Shown here: positions 9,576-17,998 of the stretch, piece after piece | Numbering within the stretch: the first letter of the stretch is position 1 | How the letters are laid out: every line of letters begins with the position of its first letter | Source of the DNA: Rhizobium sp. Root1220 | GTDB taxonomy: Bacteria > Pseudomonadota > Alphaproteobacteria > Rhizobiales > Rhizobiaceae | Length of the DNA: 64,000 bases | Assembly (NCBI RefSeq): GCF_001426265.1 | Contig: NZ_LMDG01000036.1 | Coordinates: forward strand, 101,534 to 165,533 | Direction: 5' to 3' | Notes under the pieces: generated by a model | The model's input: only the letters and a program-made list of their open reading frames with translations | What the model was told of the DNA's origin: nothing | Databases searched by the model: none | Made by a program: the position numbers and the translations under genes

Positions 9576-9590
9576 GTTCACTATATGTTC
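9576..9590 (-). promoter_or_regulatory. LexA (SOS) box, GTTC-N7-GTTC
   Basis: gttcactatatgttc is an exact match to the direct-repeat LexA operator used by alphaproteobacteria. It lies 7 nt upstream of the radical SAM ATG and overlaps the AT-rich catata that would be the -10 of this operon, an ideal repressor position. Exact match seen in sequence; LexA binding is inferred. Confidence 0.8.
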
Positions 9591-9816
9591 TGAAAATAGA
9601 AAGCAATATATGGAGAACGAGACGCAGGCATTTCAAATTTTACGGGAAACCGAAAAAGCTTTGCACGCCGCCGCATTCGAATTATCTGGAAATCCGCAGC
9701 CTCGATCTGCTATAACGCAAATCAATGATGTTGCACGGTTCCGGAGCTTGCCTTCGGGACCTGTTTTCTTTTGTGTCTGCCGCTAGGCGGGCGCGCGGGG
9801 AGTGAAGGACAAAAAA

Positions 9817-10293
9817 ATGGTTGATAAGGTACCGATGACACAGGGTGGTTTCGTCAAGCTGCAGGAAGAACTGCGCTGGCGTCAGCAGGAAGAGCGCCCG
9901 CGCATCATCGAGGCAATTGCCGAAGCGCGCGCCCATGGCGACCTGTCGGAAAACGCCGAGTATCATGCTGCCAAGGAAGCACAGAGTCACAACGAGGGCC
10001 GCATCGGCGAGCTTGAAGACCTGACGGCGCGCGCCGAAGTTATCGACCTTTCCAAGATGTCCGGTGCCAAGATCAAGTTCGGCGCCAGGGTTAAGCTGGT
10101 TGACGAGGATACCGAGGAAGAGAAGACTTACCAGATCGTCGGCGATCAGGAAGCCGACGTGAAGGCCGGCCGCATTTCGATTTCCTCGCCGATCGCCCGC
10201 GCCCTGATCGGCAAGGAAGTCGGCGATTCGATCGAAGTCAACGCGCCCGGCGGCGCCAAGGCCTACGAAGTTCTGTCCATCTCCTGGGGTTGA
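9817..10293 (+). CDS. greA: Transcription elongation factor GreA
   Basis: Rescues backtracked RNA polymerase by stimulating transcript cleavage through the secondary channel. The 158-aa length is standard. The N-terminal coiled coil carries the acidic tip ARAHGDLSENAEYHAAKE, followed by the FKBP-like domain ending YEVLSISW. ATG at 9817 is chosen because a gaagga lies 7 nt upstream; the frame is open further 5' but without family similarity. A 230-nt leader separates it from the divergent repair operon. The lpsB start follows 6 nt after the stop, so the two are probably cotranscribed. Confidence 0.97.
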   Translation: MVDKVPMTQGGFVKLQEELRWRQQEERPRIIEAIAEARAHGDLSENAEYHAAKEAQSHNEGRIGELEDLTARAEVIDLSKMSGAKIKFGARVKLVDEDTEEEKTYQIVGDQEADVKAGRISISSPIARALIGKEVGDSIEVNAPGGAKAYEVLSISWG

Positions 10294-10299
10294 TAGCCT

Positions 10300-11373
10300 G
10301 TGGCAGATAACGGCCAAAAGGCCATCATCGACATTCGTGACGTCGAGATCATTGCGCCGAACTTCAAGAAGCGGCTTTCCGGCGTCACCTCCACCATCAT
10401 TCAACTGATCCCGGTTCAGCGCAGCCTTGGCCAGAAGGTCGCGGCGCTTGGCCCGGGGTTGCCCGACACATTGCCGCACATCCGGCTTCGCGACCTCCGA
10501 AAGCTGTGGCATCCGCCGCGCACCAAGCCGTTCCGTATCTGGCATGCGCGCCGCAATATCGAAATGCTGCCGGCTATCGTCATGCGCGATGTGCTGCGTA
10601 TGCCGCTGAGGATCGTCTTCACATCAGCCTCACAACGCCGCCACACCGGCTGGACGAAATGGCTGATTTCGAAGATGGATGCCGTGATCGCAACCAGCGG
10701 CAAGACGGCCGACTATCTCGAAGTCCCAAACAGCGTCGCTCTGCATGGCATCGACACCCGGCGCTTTGCGCCACCCGCCGACATGGCAGCCGCGAAACAG
10801 GCCCGAAACCTCGATCTAACGAAGAAGATCGCGGGTTGCTTTGGCCGTGTTCGCCATCAGAAGGGCACCGATCTCTTCGTCGACAGCATGATCCGCTTGT
10901 TGCCGGCCCGGTCGGAGTGGATCGCTATCGTCGCCGGTCGCGCCACCTCGCAGCATCTCGATTTCGAAAGCGGCTTGAAAGGGCGCATCGCGGCCGCCGG
11001 CCTAGCGGATCGGATCCTCTTCGTCGGCGAGCATACCAATATCAACGACTGGTACCAGGCCCTCGATCTCTTCGTCGCACCGCAACGTTGGGAAGGCTTC
11101 GGGCTGACGCCGCTCGAAGCCATGGCGACGGCCGTACCTGTCGTTGCCACCGACGTCGGCGCGTTTCCGGAACTGCTGGTGACAGGCGAAAACGAGACCG
11201 GCGTCATCATTCCTCGCGACAATCTCGACGCGATGATCGAGGCCTGTGCTGCGTTCATGGACGACCACGCGAGGCGCCGCCAAGCTTCTGCCAGCGCGCG
11301 CGCCCACGCGGTCGACAACTTCAGCATTGAAGGTGAAGCACAGCGGCTCGGCGCAATCTACCGATCGCTGTGA
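10300..11373 (+). CDS. lpsB: LPS core mannosyltransferase LpsB/LpcC type
   Basis: GT4-family, GT-B fold glycosyltransferase of 357 aa that adds a mannose in the LPS inner core on the cytoplasmic face of the inner membrane. The N-terminal signature VEIIAPNFKKRLSGVTSTI is characteristic of rhizobial LpsB/LpcC. The nucleotide-sugar part has CFGRVRHQKGTDLF and the E-x7-E motif EGFGLTPLEAMA. The start is GTG at 10300; no ATG is available nearby and the spacer to greA is 6 nt. The order greA-lpsB matches Sinorhizobium. Family certain, sugar assignment by analogy. Confidence 0.88.
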   Translation: MADNGQKAIIDIRDVEIIAPNFKKRLSGVTSTIIQLIPVQRSLGQKVAALGPGLPDTLPHIRLRDLRKLWHPPRTKPFRIWHARRNIEMLPAIVMRDVLRMPLRIVFTSASQRRHTGWTKWLISKMDAVIATSGKTADYLEVPNSVALHGIDTRRFAPPADMAAAKQARNLDLTKKIAGCFGRVRHQKGTDLFVDSMIRLLPARSEWIAIVAGRATSQHLDFESGLKGRIAAAGLADRILFVGEHTNINDWYQALDLFVAPQRWEGFGLTPLEAMATAVPVVATDVGAFPELLVTGENETGVIIPRDNLDAMIEACAAFMDDHARRRQASASARAHAVDNFSIEGEAQRLGAIYRSL

Positions 11374-11379
11374 CAGAAG

Positions 11380-12402
11380 CTAAGGTTTTCGCTTGAAGAG
11401 TTCGATATAGGCGCTTGCGATGGCATCCTCCGAAAACTGACCCATCAGCGTTTCATGGCCACCGGCCGCAACCTTCGCCGCAAGCACCGGATCGTTGATC
11501 AAACGCTCGATCGCATTCGAAAAGCTGTCCGTATCGCCGATCTCGGCAAAGAGCCCGTTTTCGCCCTCGCGCATAAACCAGGTCGGCCCTTCCGACCGGC
11601 TGGAGACGACCGGTTTTCCCTGCGCCCAGGCCTCCAGGATTACGTTGCCCAATGGCTCGTGATTGGAAGGCATGACGAAAACGTCGGCTGCCGCCACATA
11701 GGGCCGGGTATCCTTCTGCCAGCCGAGAAAGCGAACACGGTTGGTGACGCCGAGATCCGCCGCAGCCTTTTCGACATTCTCCCTTTCCTCGCCGTCGCCC
11801 GCGAGCCAGAGGTACACACCAGGCAGCTTGGCGACCGCTGCAGTCAGCAGTGCAAACTGCTTGCGCGGCACAAATCGCCCCATCGACATCACGACCGGCG
11901 CGTTCTCCGGTGTGTCGAGCAAGGCGCGATCGACAGGTGCGACACGTTCCGTATTGGTGAAGTTCGATATCACTTCGACGCCGCGCGTCCAGCCGATCCT
12001 ACGCACATGTTCGCCGATGCCGGGTGTATTGCAGACCAGGATATCGGTATTCCTGAAATAGCTGAGGTTGGTCGGATAGTCGCCGAGGCGCGAGATCTTG
12101 ACGCAACCTTTGTAGTTCGGCATCAGACGGCTCGCACGCGTTGCCCAGGAAAATAGCGCGTTTGGCTTCTGTACCCGAGCCATGTGCTTCACCCTCAACG
12201 GCAAGAGAATCCGATCGGGTGAGAGATTCCGGAAGTCGCTCTCGATGATCCGCGTCGAGTTCTCTATGTCTTTGCGCCAAAGCCGGTTTGGCCGGATCAC
12301 GGCCGTCTGCTCGATTCCGCGCCGCCCCAGGGCATTGACGAGGTGAACAAAGAACCGCTCAGCACCGCCATCCTTGCCGAAATGATAATGCATGACTTTC
12401 AT
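11380..12402 (-). CDS. lpsE: LPS core GT4 glycosyltransferase (LpsE/LpsD type)
   Basis: 340-aa GT-B glycosyltransferase, tail-to-tail with lpsB. Start at 12402 gives MKVMHYHFGKDGGAERFFVHL with the GGAERF acceptor loop typical of the family. The donor domain has SMGRFVPRKQ and EPLGNVILEAWAQGKPVV (E-x7-E). The upstream frame is open but overlaps the preceding gene. In Sinorhizobium this position holds lpsE followed by lpsD and lpsC; only one GT4 gene is found here, so lpsE versus lpsD is not settled. Confidence 0.8.
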   Translation of the reverse strand: MKVMHYHFGKDGGAERFFVHLVNALGRRGIEQTAVIRPNRLWRKDIENSTRIIESDFRNLSPDRILLPLRVKHMARVQKPNALFSWATRASRLMPNYKGCVKISRLGDYPTNLSYFRNTDILVCNTPGIGEHVRRIGWTRGVEVISNFTNTERVAPVDRALLDTPENAPVVMSMGRFVPRKQFALLTAAVAKLPGVYLWLAGDGEERENVEKAAADLGVTNRVRFLGWQKDTRPYVAAADVFVMPSNHEPLGNVILEAWAQGKPVVSSRSEGPTWFMREGENGLFAEIGDTDSFSNAIERLINDPVLAAKVAAGGHETLMGQFSEDAIASAYIELFKRKP

Positions 12403-12419
12403 GTTTGAGCCCGCCGGAC

Positions 12420-13229
12420 CTATCTGTTCTGCGCGTCGTCGACGTTCGGACGCTGTTTTAACGCGTGGCGCTGATAGATCTTGGCCTGGGTAAGGAAGGC
12501 ATAGACAGCACCGGTCATCGCCTCGATAAAGCCTGACGGCCCGCAACGCCATAGACTGTGATGGAAATACAGCCGCATGAAATAGAGCGGCGGGCTGACA
12601 ATCAGCTTCAGGAAACTCGGCGCCTCCCCCTCCGCGGACAGTTGGTCCGCCTTCAGTGTCGAATACTTGTTTTCTTTTAGGATCTGCTGGTCGATGATAA
12701 GCGGCCGGTAGTGAAGCAAGCTTCCGGCCTTTGCCTCCTCGACACGTCCATCTGGCACGATCCCTTCGTGAACAGCCCGGTTCAGATCATAAGCCCCCTT
12801 CCCCTTGCGGATCAGGCGCAGATTCTTGCGCTCGCGCACATGCTCCGGCGTATAGCCGTAACCGATGAGATAGGGCCGCCGCGCGACCCGCCAGCCGACG
12901 ATGTCCGAGGACGCGGCGATCAGTTTCGGCAGAATCTTGCGCAGCGCCGCATCCAGCCGTTCGTCGGAATCGATGTTGAGGCACCAAGGTTGGGTGCACT
13001 GTTCGAGGGCGAACTGCTTTTGCCCCGCATAACCGCGCCACTTCTCGTGCAACAATCGGATCGGCCATCCCCGGTCGATAAACGACTGCAAGAGCGCAAC
13101 CGTTCCATCCGTCGAGCCGGAATCTACGACGACGATCTCGGCGCAATCGCCTAGACTTTCAATGCACTTGCCAAGGTAGGTTTCTTCATCCTGGCAGATG
13201 ACGAAGGCTGAGATCGGTAGTGTCCTCAT
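12420..13229 (-). CDS. GT2 glycosyltransferase of LPS core (WaaE/KdtX-like)
   Basis: 269-aa GT-A fold transferase. The N-terminal strand ISAFVICQDEETYL and VVVDSGSTDGT bind the nucleotide, and the DXD-like metal motif sits in CLNIDSDERLD. The HYRP and hydrophobic, basic C-terminus suggest peripheral membrane association, as in the WaaE/LgtF group that adds beta-linked glucose to inner core heptose or its equivalent. It precedes the GT4 gene by 17 nt and is probably in the same transcript. It occupies the place of Sinorhizobium lpsC; the exact sugar is not known. Confidence 0.83.
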   Translation of the reverse strand: MRTLPISAFVICQDEETYLGKCIESLGDCAEIVVVDSGSTDGTVALLQSFIDRGWPIRLLHEKWRGYAGQKQFALEQCTQPWCLNIDSDERLDAALRKILPKLIAASSDIVGWRVARRPYLIGYGYTPEHVRERKNLRLIRKGKGAYDLNRAVHEGIVPDGRVEEAKAGSLLHYRPLIIDQQILKENKYSTLKADQLSAEGEAPSFLKLIVSPPLYFMRLYFHHSLWRCGPSGFIEAMTGAVYAFLTQAKIYQRHALKQRPNVDDAQNR

Positions 13230-13362
13230 GCGGCTGTCTTCGCATGTCGGACCAGTGGGCGCGCGGGTGAGCAGGCACCTTGCGCCGTCCGGTCGAAAAA
13301 ATAACCAACTGAGTAAGCCATGCTGCTCATAAAGCCTCGTCCCACAGCTAGCGTCGAAGCGC

Positions 13363-13830
13363 CTAAACCTCGACCAGCCCCAGCCTCTTGACCTGCCGAA
13401 TGGTCAGCATCGTGCGCACCGTGTCGACATGCTCGTTAGCAGTCAACACTTCGATGACGAAGTCCTGAAATCGCGTCAGGTTCTCAGCAACGCAATGCAG
13501 CAAGAAATCGCTATCACCAGACACCATCCAGGCCTGGCGGACAAGCGACCATTGCACTGTGGCCGCGGCAAATGCCTTCAGGTTTGCTTCCGACTGATGC
13601 TTCAACCCCACCATGCAGAAAGCCACCAGGTCAAATCCGAGCTTCGGGCTGTTCAGCATCGCATGATAGCCCTCGATAATGCCGGATTCCTCCAGCTTGC
13701 GAACGCGACGCAGACACGGTGGAGCAGAGATACCGACGCGATCGGCAAGCTCGACGTTGGTCATGCGACCGTCGCCCTGAAGCTCACGCAAGATCTTTAT
13801 ATCGATAGCGTCGAGTTCGGCACGAAGCAC
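13363..13830 (-). CDS. lrp: Lrp/AsnC family transcriptional regulator
   Basis: 155-aa feast/famine regulator with an N-terminal winged HTH (IDIKILRELQGDGRMTNVELADRVGISAPPCLRRVRKLE, quoted in part) and a C-terminal RAM ligand-binding domain (MVSGDSDFLLHCV). Start is GTG at 13830 with an aggaaagg 8-10 nt upstream; no ATG fits. It lies between the LPS genes and divergent trxB exactly as in Sinorhizobium. Effector is probably an amino acid, unproven. Confidence 0.9.
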   Translation of the reverse strand: MLRAELDAIDIKILRELQGDGRMTNVELADRVGISAPPCLRRVRKLEESGIIEGYHAMLNSPKLGFDLVAFCMVGLKHQSEANLKAFAAATVQWSLVRQAWMVSGDSDFLLHCVAENLTRFQDFVIEVLTANEHVDTVRTMLTIRQVKRLGLVEV

Positions 13831-14070
13831 AATCTTGCCTTTCCTTTAATTTCTGAAACCCAGCTTCTATATAAAGCAACGGAATACGCAAGAATGTTTC
13901 GTCGTGTTGACGGATACCCGCATAGGGGCCATAGGCCACGCTGAATGCCTTGTTGGAAACGCAAGGCTGCCCTTGAATAAAAGCATTGGACGTTCATAAA
14001 TGGCGGATGGATCGCGAGACGGCCCATTCGCCATTTAGCCGCCTCCTCCTGCCAGTCGAAAGGAAATACC

Positions 14071-15045
14071 ATGTCCGCCCGCCACACGAAGGTGCTCATC
14101 ATTGGCTCCGGCCCTGCCGGCTACACGGCAGCCGTCTATGCGGCGCGTGCGATGCTGAAGCCCGTGCTGATTGCCGGCCTGGAGCAAGGTGGGCAGTTGA
14201 TGATCACCACGGACGTCGAGAACTATCCGGGCTTTGCCGATCCGATCCAGGGTCCATGGTTGATGGAGCAGATGCTGCAGCAGGCCAAGCACGTCGGCGC
14301 CGAGATCGTCACCGACATCGTCACCGAAGTCGAGATGAACCAGCGACCGTTCGTGGCGCGTACAGACAGCGGCCAGGTCTGGACTGCCGACACGCTGATC
14401 ATCGCGACCGGCGCCAAGGCGAAATGGCTGGGTATCGAAAGCGAACAGCACTTCCAGGGCTTCGGCGTTTCGGCCTGTGCGACCTGCGACGGCTTCTTCT
14501 ACCGCAACAAGGATGTGATCGTGGTCGGCGGCGGCAACAGTGCCGTCGAGGAAGCGCTTTATCTGTCGAACATCGCCAAGTCGGTAACGGTCATTCATCG
14601 CCGTGACTTCTTCCGCGCCGAAAAAATCCTTCAGGAACGGCTGTTTTCGAAGGAAAACGTCAAGATTCGCTGGAACACCGAAGTCGCGGAAATCATCGGC
14701 ACGCCGGCCAAGCCGCCGATGCCGCCGTCTGTTTCCGGCGCCCGCCTGCGCGACACCCACACAGGCACGATCACCGATATCGCCGTTGATGGCGTCTTCG
14801 TTGCGATCGGTCACGCGCCGGCCACAGAGCTTTTCAAAGGCAAGCTGAAGCTGAAGGACAATGGTTATCTCTGGACGGCTCCGGATTCGACCGCCACGAG
14901 CGTCGAAGGTGTTTATGCCGCTGGCGATGTGACGGACGATACCTTCCGTCAGGCAATCACTGCGGCTGGCCTGGGCTGCATGGCGGCTCTTGAAGCCGAG
15001 CGATATCTGACGGCGCACATGCCCGTCGCCGTGGCCGCGGAGTAA
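14071..15045 (+). CDS. trxB: Thioredoxin-disulfide reductase
   Basis: FAD flavoenzyme that transfers NADPH electrons to thioredoxin in the cytoplasm. The 324-aa length is typical. FAD-binding GSGPAGYTAAVYAAR lies near residue 12, the redox disulfide CATC in SACATCDGFFY near 137, and the NADPH Rossmann motif VVGGGNSAVEEAL near 152. C-terminal GDVTDDTFRQAITAAG caps the FAD site. A gaaagga-like site precedes the ATG. lsrB follows within about 20 nt, so a redox enzyme and a redox-linked regulator are likely cotranscribed. Confidence 0.97.
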   Translation: MSARHTKVLIIGSGPAGYTAAVYAARAMLKPVLIAGLEQGGQLMITTDVENYPGFADPIQGPWLMEQMLQQAKHVGAEIVTDIVTEVEMNQRPFVARTDSGQVWTADTLIIATGAKAKWLGIESEQHFQGFGVSACATCDGFFYRNKDVIVVGGGNSAVEEALYLSNIAKSVTVIHRRDFFRAEKILQERLFSKENVKIRWNTEVAEIIGTPAKPPMPPSVSGARLRDTHTGTITDIAVDGVFVAIGHAPATELFKGKLKLKDNGYLWTAPDSTATSVEGVYAAGDVTDDTFRQAITAAGLGCMAALEAERYLTAHMPVAVAAE

Positions 15046-15067
15046 GATCGGTATGAGGGGTGGGGGA

Positions 15068-15964
15068 ATGCCATTGGATTGGGACAAGCTGCGTATTTTT
15101 CACGCAGCTGCCGAAGCGGGATCGTTCACGCATGCGGCCGATAAACTGCATCTGTCTCAATCCGCCATCAGTCGCCAGGTCAGCGCGTTGGAACAGGATG
15201 TCGGCACCAAGCTTTTCCATCGTCACGCGCGGGGCCTGATTCTCACTGAGCAGGGTGAGTTGCTCTATCGCACCGCCCATGACGTGCTGCTGAAGCTCGA
15301 AACCGTCAAGATGCAACTCACCGAGACGACGGAAACGCCGTCCGGAAAACTGCGCGTCACCACGACCGTCGGCCTTGGCCAGGGTTGGCTGACGGACAAG
15401 ATTCAGGAGTTCATGCAGCTTTATCCGGATGTACAGATCCAGCTGATCCTCGACAACGAGGAAGTCGATGTGAATATGCGGCATGCGGATTGTGCAATTC
15501 GTCTGCGCCAGCCGGTGCAATCCGATCTGATCCAGCGCAAGCTCTTCACTGTGCACATGCATGTCTACGCGGCCCCCTCCTACATCAATCGCTACGGCGA
15601 ACCGCAAAAGGTCGAGGATCTCGACAATCACCGCATCATCACCTTTGGCGAACCGGCACCCAACTATCTGCTGGATGTCAATTGGCTGGAGGTTGCCGGA
15701 CGCTCGTCCGACAACAAACGCATCCCGCACCTTCAAATCAACAGCCAGACATCCATCAAGCGCGCGTGCCTGCTCGGCATGGGGGTGGCATGCATGCCCG
15801 ACTACATCGTCGGCCGCGACCCTGGCCTCATTCAGCTCGCGATCAACGCGGACGTTCCGTCCTTCGATACCTACTTCTGCTATCCGGACGAAATGAAGAA
15901 CGCGGCAAAGCTGAAAGCCTTTCGCGATTTCATCGTCAGCAAGGCGCGAAACTGGAACTTTTAG
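15068..15964 (+). CDS. lsrB: LysR-type regulator LsrB/VtlR
   Basis: 298-aa LysR regulator. Start at 15068 gives MPLDWDKLRIFHAAAEAGSF, matching rhizobial LsrB and Brucella/Agrobacterium VtlR; an ATG at 15053 would add five residues. N-terminal HTH (SQSAISRQVSALEQDVG) and a type-2 periplasmic-binding effector domain are visible. Cysteines in MRHADCAIRL and KRACLLGMGVACMPDY fit the redox sensing reported for LsrB. In relatives VtlR directly activates AbcR sRNA transcription, and two such sRNAs begin about 100 nt downstream, which strongly supports the identity. Confidence 0.9.
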   Translation: MPLDWDKLRIFHAAAEAGSFTHAADKLHLSQSAISRQVSALEQDVGTKLFHRHARGLILTEQGELLYRTAHDVLLKLETVKMQLTETTETPSGKLRVTTTVGLGQGWLTDKIQEFMQLYPDVQIQLILDNEEVDVNMRHADCAIRLRQPVQSDLIQRKLFTVHMHVYAAPSYINRYGEPQKVEDLDNHRIITFGEPAPNYLLDVNWLEVAGRSSDNKRIPHLQINSQTSIKRACLLGMGVACMPDYIVGRDPGLIQLAINADVPSFDTYFCYPDEMKNAAKLKAFRDFIVSKARNWNF

Positions 15965-16063
15965 TTGTTTTTTTGGAAAAAACACAAGTTATGCATGCGG
16001 CGCATGACTGGCATGCATAAAAGAGGGTTGCTGTTTGCCCATTAATGCACCAAATAGCACTCA

Positions 16064-16179
16064 GCTGATGCACACGGTGGCTTTTCCTCCCAGTTCCACC
16101 GCATTAGCTGTTCCCCTCTGGAGGTTTTGACCTTCATACCTATAAAGGGCCCCGGCTTTCCGGTGGCCCTCTTTTTTTG
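16064..16179 (+). ncRNA. abcR1: AbcR-type trans-acting small RNA, copy 1
   Basis: First of two homologous units 216 bp apart. The probable 5' end is just after tcagctgatgca (start approximate). A hairpin formed by ggtgg (16076-16080) and ccacc (16096-16100) presents ctccc (16087-16091) in its loop; a second CU-rich stretch (ttcccctct) follows, then an intrinsic terminator (16146-16170) and seven Ts. Such anti-Shine-Dalgarno loops let AbcR RNAs silence mRNAs of ABC-transporter binding proteins with Hfq. Position behind lsrB/vtlR and before an ArsR gene is the same as in Sinorhizobium. Which copy equals AbcR1 or AbcR2 is not determined. Confidence 0.9.
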
Positions 16180-16280
16180 CCCTATTTTTTCGCAAATGCA
16201 GCAAAAATTGCTGCAACGCATAGCAGACATGCACAAACAGCCATTGAAATATGCCTGCCAAAGCATCATATCCACCTCAG

Positions 16281-16394
16281 CTGATGCACATGGTGGTTCT
16301 CTCCCAGTGCCACCGCGTTAGCTGTTCCCCTCTGGAGGTTTATTGACCTTCACACCTTAAAGGGCCCCGACATTTCGGTGGCCCTCTTTTTTTG
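16281..16394 (+). ncRNA. abcR2: AbcR-type trans-acting small RNA, copy 2
   Basis: Second unit of the tandem pair. The loop hairpin is kept (ggtgg 16292-16296 with ccacc 16310-16314), ctccc (16301-16305) stays single-stranded and the loop sequence around it has changed, so the structure is conserved while the sequence drifts. The cccctctggaggt block and the terminator with TTTTTTT (to 16393) are also conserved. The about 100 nt between copies differ in sequence except for an AT-rich -10-like patch before tcagctgatgca, so each copy probably has its own promoter. Start approximate. Confidence 0.9.
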
Positions 16395-16507
16395 CCCAAA
16401 ATTTAGCCACGGCAAAAATCGGTGCAACTCACTCCGTCGTGACTTGCATGTCGACAACTGTCTGTCCATATATCGTCAAACAACGATTTATAATTCGGAA
16501 ATCGGCG

Positions 16508-16801
16508 ATGGATAAAGACGAAATCCTCAAGGCGCTTTCGCATCCCACGCGCCTCGAAATCCTGAACTGGTTGAAGAACCCCCAGGAGCACTTCAGTTCC
16601 CAGGAGCATCCGGTCGAAATGGGCGTTTGCGCCAGTCAGTTCGAGCGCTGCGGCCTTTCGCAGTCGACCGTCTCCGCACACCTCGGGACATTAAGCCGAG
16701 CCGGCCTCGTCACCACCAGAAGAGTCGGCCAGTGGATCTTCTACAAACGCAACGAAGAAACAATTGCTGCCTTCCTGAAGCAGCTGGCACAGGATTTGTG
16801 A
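16508..16801 (+). CDS. ArsR/HTH-20-type transcriptional regulator
   Basis: 97-aa winged-helix repressor-like protein beginning MDKDEILKALSHPTRLEILNWL, a canonical ArsR first helix. The recognition region is CGLSQSTVSAHLGTLSRAGLV and the wing GQWIFYKRNEE. Two cysteines (VCASQFERCG) lie just before the recognition helix; they are not the classical ELCVCD metal site, so the signal may be redox or none. The MFS exporter starts 2 nt after the stop, making this a regulator-transporter operon. The same gene follows the AbcR pair in Sinorhizobium. Confidence 0.88.
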   Translation: MDKDEILKALSHPTRLEILNWLKNPQEHFSSQEHPVEMGVCASQFERCGLSQSTVSAHLGTLSRAGLVTTRRVGQWIFYKRNEETIAAFLKQLAQDL

Positions 16802-16803
16802 CG

Positions 16804-17970
16804 ATGCCCCTTGCCCTCCTTGTCCTTGCCTTGAGCTCGTTTGCGATAGGCACGACGGAATTCGTGATCATGGGTCTCCTGCCCGAGGTCGCCGCTGACC
16901 TTTCCGTCACCATTCCACAGGCCGGCTGGCTCGTTACCGGCTACGCACTCGCCGTCGCCATCGGCGCCCCCATCATGGCCGTGTCGACGGCACACCTGAA
17001 GCGTCGTACCGCGCTGATCGCGCTGATGGCGTTTTTCATCGCCGGTAACCTGCTCTGCGCACTCTCTCCCAGCTACTGGGTGCTGATGGTTGCCCGCGTG
17101 GTCACGGCGCTTTGCCACGGCGCGTTCTTCGGGATCGGTTCGGTCGTCGCCGCAAACCTGGTGGCTCCGGATCGCCGCGCACGGGCCGTCGCGCTGATGT
17201 TCACCGGCCTGACGCTCGCCAATGTGCTCGGCGTTCCGCTCGGCACCGCCATCGGCCAGACATACGGCTGGCGCTCGACCTTCGCGGTGGTGACGGCCAT
17301 CGGCATTGTTACCATCGCGGGCCTGATAGCCATCCTGCCAAAAGACAAGCAGGATGAGCAGGGTAACATCTTCCGCGAAATCGCCGCTCTGAAAAAAGGC
17401 CATCTCTGGCTGGCCCTGTCGACGACCGTCTTCTTCGCGGCCTCCATGTTTGCACTTTTCACCTATATCGCCCCGCTGCTTCGGGACGTCACCGGGCTTT
17501 CACCGGAAGGCGTGACGTGGACGCTGTTCCTCATCGGCCTCGGGCTGACCATCGGCAACCTGTTGGGCGGCCGGCTTGCGGACTGGAAACTCGGCACGAC
17601 GCTTGCCAGCATGTTTGCATTGATCGCCATCACCTCCGTTGCGTTCAGCTTCACGAGTCGCTTCCTCATTCCGGCGGAAATCACGCTGTTCCTCTGGGCC
17701 ATGGCAAGCTTTGCCGCCGTCCCTGCCCTGCAGGTCGGCGTCGTGCGCTTCGGCAAGGATGCGCCCAATCTTGTCTCGACGATCAACATCGGCGCCTTCA
17801 ACGTCGGCAACGCACTCGGCGCCTGGGCAGGCGGAATGGTCATCAGCGCCGGTTTCGACATGACGCGCGTGCCATTGGCAGCCGCATTGATGGCCTTGAT
17901 AGGCCTCGCCGCCACGGCTTTTACCTATCTCTCGGCCAAGGGGCAGGCAGAACCTGCTCCAGCCGAATGA
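16804..17970 (+). CDS. MFS drug/metabolite exporter (AraJ/YdhP type)
   Basis: 388-aa major facilitator with 12 predicted membrane helices. The start MPLALLVLALSSFAIGTTEFVIMGLLPEVA (partly quoted) is the hallmark of the PbuE/AraJ/YdhP branch, as is the motif A region TAHLKRRTAL. It follows the ArsR-like regulator by 2 nt and the old yellow enzyme starts 28 nt later, suggesting export and reduction of an electrophilic or toxic compound. Substrate unknown. Confidence 0.88.
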   Translation: MPLALLVLALSSFAIGTTEFVIMGLLPEVAADLSVTIPQAGWLVTGYALAVAIGAPIMAVSTAHLKRRTALIALMAFFIAGNLLCALSPSYWVLMVARVVTALCHGAFFGIGSVVAANLVAPDRRARAVALMFTGLTLANVLGVPLGTAIGQTYGWRSTFAVVTAIGIVTIAGLIAILPKDKQDEQGNIFREIAALKKGHLWLALSTTVFFAASMFALFTYIAPLLRDVTGLSPEGVTWTLFLIGLGLTIGNLLGGRLADWKLGTTLASMFALIAITSVAFSFTSRFLIPAEITLFLWAMASFAAVPALQVGVVRFGKDAPNLVSTINIGAFNVGNALGAWAGGMVISAGFDMTRVPLAAALMALIGLAATAFTYLSAKGQAEPAPAE

Positions 17971-17998
17971 TCTTTCGATAAACGCAGAAAGGACTCCC

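Noticed and set aside
9610..9786. A 58-aa plus-strand frame (MENETQAFQILRE...) between the LexA box and greA
   Set aside because: No good Shine-Dalgarno, no recognisable domain and a low-complexity C-terminus; it fits better as greA leader DNA.
13831..14070. ctatat patch as a trxB promoter
   Set aside because: No acceptable -35 at 16-18 nt on either strand, so it was not annotated.
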